A stretch of DNA of 14,398 nucleotides, taken from a bacterium (GTDB taxonomy: Bacteria; Desulfobacterota; JAPLJL01). The stretch lies in NCBI GenBank assembly GCA_028713675.1, contig JAQTNV010000074.1, positions 1 to 14,398 of the forward strand. The letters run 5' to 3'. A program made the position numbers and the translations under genes. Position 1 is the first letter of the stretch. Every line of letters starts with the position of its first letter. The notes below the pieces were generated by a model that ran no database searches, was not told the origin of the DNA, and saw nothing but the letters and a program-made list of their open reading frames with translations. Below are positions 13,540 through 14,398 of the stretch, in pieces.

Positions 13540-14034
13540 CTACTTGATCGTGTCCCAATTGGTGATATCGGCGTTTTTCCCATCCCCGCCGGGACGGCCG
13601 TCGGCCCCGTAGGAGATAATGTCGTAAGGGCCCTTGGTGCCGGGAGCCAGATAAACGTACTCATGGTTCCAGGGGTCGAGGGGCACCTGGTTGGTGTTGC
13701 GCAGGTATCCGCCTTCCCGCCAGCAGCAGGGGGTTTCCCCCACGGTGGGTTTCTCCACCAGGGCCTTGAGCCCCTGCTCGGTGATCGGGTAGATGGCGTT
13801 GTCCAGCTGGTAGAGGTCCAGCGCCGCTTCGAAATTCTTGATCTGGGCCATGGCCTTGGTCGCCCTGGCCTTGTCCACGTTGCCGATGAGATTGACCCCG
13901 ACGATGGTGATGAGCAGGCCGAGAATCGCCACCACCACCATCATTTCGATCAGGGTAAAACCCGCGGCCCCGCGGCTCAGCGGGGGCGGGAACCCGGAAC
14001 CGGCCGAGTTGGGGGATTTTTTCCGTTTTTTCAT
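13540..14034 (-). CDS. gspG: GspG, major pseudopilin of the type II secretion system
   Basis: GspG forms the body of the pseudopilus that pushes folded cargo through the outer-membrane secretin. The 164-residue protein is cleaved after Gly25 (RGAAG/FTLIEMMVVVAI, Glu30 at +5). Family marks are very clear: YPITEQGLKALVEKP (82-96), GGYLRN, VPLDPWNHEYVY (117-128), and the calcium-binding C-terminal loop SYGADGRPGGDGKNADITNW (141-160). Two adjacent cysteines (103-104) stand before WREGGYL, where other GspG usually have Pro or Lys; this is an oddity. The leader is longer than usual. The ATG follows a strong Shine-Dalgarno (GGGAGG). It lies 11 bases after gspF. Confidence 0.97.
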   Translation of the reverse strand: MKKRKKSPNSAGSGFPPPLSRGAAGFTLIEMMVVVAILGLLITIVGVNLIGNVDKARATKAMAQIKNFEAALDLYQLDNAIYPITEQGLKALVEKPTVGETPCCWREGGYLRNTNQVPLDPWNHEYVYLAPGTKGPYDIISYGADGRPGGDGKNADITNWDTIK

Positions 14035-14045
14035 TTTATCCTCCC

Positions 14046-14398
14046 TTAACGGATGATATTACTCATTTGGAAAATCGGGATCAGGATCGAGATCATGATG
14101 AAAAAAACCACCGCGGCCATAATCAGGATGATCACCGGTCCCAGGATCGAGGTCAACCCCGAAACCGTGGTTTCCACCTCCCGGTCGTAGGCCTCGGAGA
14201 TCCGGGTGAGCATGTTCTCGAGGTCGCCGCTGCGTTCCCCGACGGAAATCATGTGGATCACCATGGGGGGGAAAACCCCGCTCTTCCGCAGGGGATCGGC
14301 GATGCTGGCCCCCTCGGCGATGTTGTCCCGGGCGGCCTCGATGGCGCGGGCGATGATCCGGTTGTTCACGATGTTTTTCACGATGTCGAAGGAGGTGA
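14046..14398 (-). CDS. gspF: GspF, inner-membrane platform protein (C-terminal part)
   Basis: Only the last 117 or so codons are in the window; the reading frame runs open through the end at 14398. The sequence includes IVNNRIIARAIEAARDNI, the SVGERSGDLENMLTRISEAY region (cytoplasmic domain of GspF/PilC proteins) and a final membrane helix VIILIMAAVVFFIMISILIPIF. GspF couples the cytoplasmic ATPase GspE to pseudopilin assembly. A GTG within the frame (14381) is internal, not a start. gspG follows after 11 bases, the normal T2SS order. Confidence 0.94.
   Translation of the reverse strand, partial: TSFDIVKNIVNNRIIARAIEAARDNIAEGASIADPLRKSGVFPPMVIHMISVGERSGDLENMLTRISEAYDREVETTVSGLTSILGPVIILIMAAVVFFIMISILIPIFQMSNIIR

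Noticed and set aside
13027-14049. Long open frame on the plus strand opposite gspG and gspH
   Set aside because: It is the antisense shadow of clear pseudopilin genes in GC-rich DNA, and is rich in Gly, Asp and Gln without any domain pattern.

Overview
The window looks like chromosome of a diderm (Gram-negative) bacterium: it carries SecG, two probable lipoproteins and an operon for a type II secretion system (T2SS). Most genes are GC-rich with short gaps (for example 45 of 60 bases are G or C at 5161-5220). The mix of HEAT and HD-GYP signalling proteins, tandem cyclic-nucleotide-binding proteins and dense intergenic hairpin repeats suggests Desulfobacterota (old Deltaproteobacteria) or a similar uncultured lineage. 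That placement is inference; there is no marker gene here that proves it.

Layout. Bases 13-1794 (minus strand): tRNA-Leu(GAG), secG, and a lipoprotein built from seven beta-propeller-like repeats. Bases 1878-6677 (plus strand): a tight five-gene operon encoding a HEAT-repeat protein, an HD-GYP phosphodiesterase that shares a roughly 140-residue N-terminal domain with it, thioredoxin reductase (trxB), and two stand-alone cyclic-nucleotide-binding proteins. Bases 6678-8089 (plus): an intergenic array of repeats, a FmdB-type zinc ribbon protein, another repeat, and an AMMECR1-domain protein with an export signal. Bases 8090-10424: a hairpin-rich convergent gap and an AT-rich islet holding one secreted beta-helix-like protein with its own promoter, leader and terminator (19 of 60 bases are G or C at 9241-9300). 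Bases 10425-14398 (minus): gspF(partial)-G-H-I-J-K of a T2SS, with a cluster of repeats wedged between gspI and gspJ.

How the parts may work together. The five-gene plus-strand operon is the best candidate for an undescribed system: it joins a cyclic-dinucleotide phosphodiesterase, a scaffold with the same N-terminal domain, two cyclic-nucleotide sensors without output domains, and the NADPH-thioredoxin redox enzyme. The T2SS genes encode the pseudopilus (major pseudopilin GspG, minor ones GspH, I, J, K) and its platform protein GspF. The AT-rich secreted protein just downstream on the same strand could be a cargo of that machine, but it looks separately acquired and separately transcribed.

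Repeats are unusually informative here. Several intergenic hairpins occur in pairs whose arms differ by compensating changes, one repeat supplies the Shine-Dalgarno and a false upstream start for the AMMECR1 gene, and another appears to supply the only usable start codon of gspJ.
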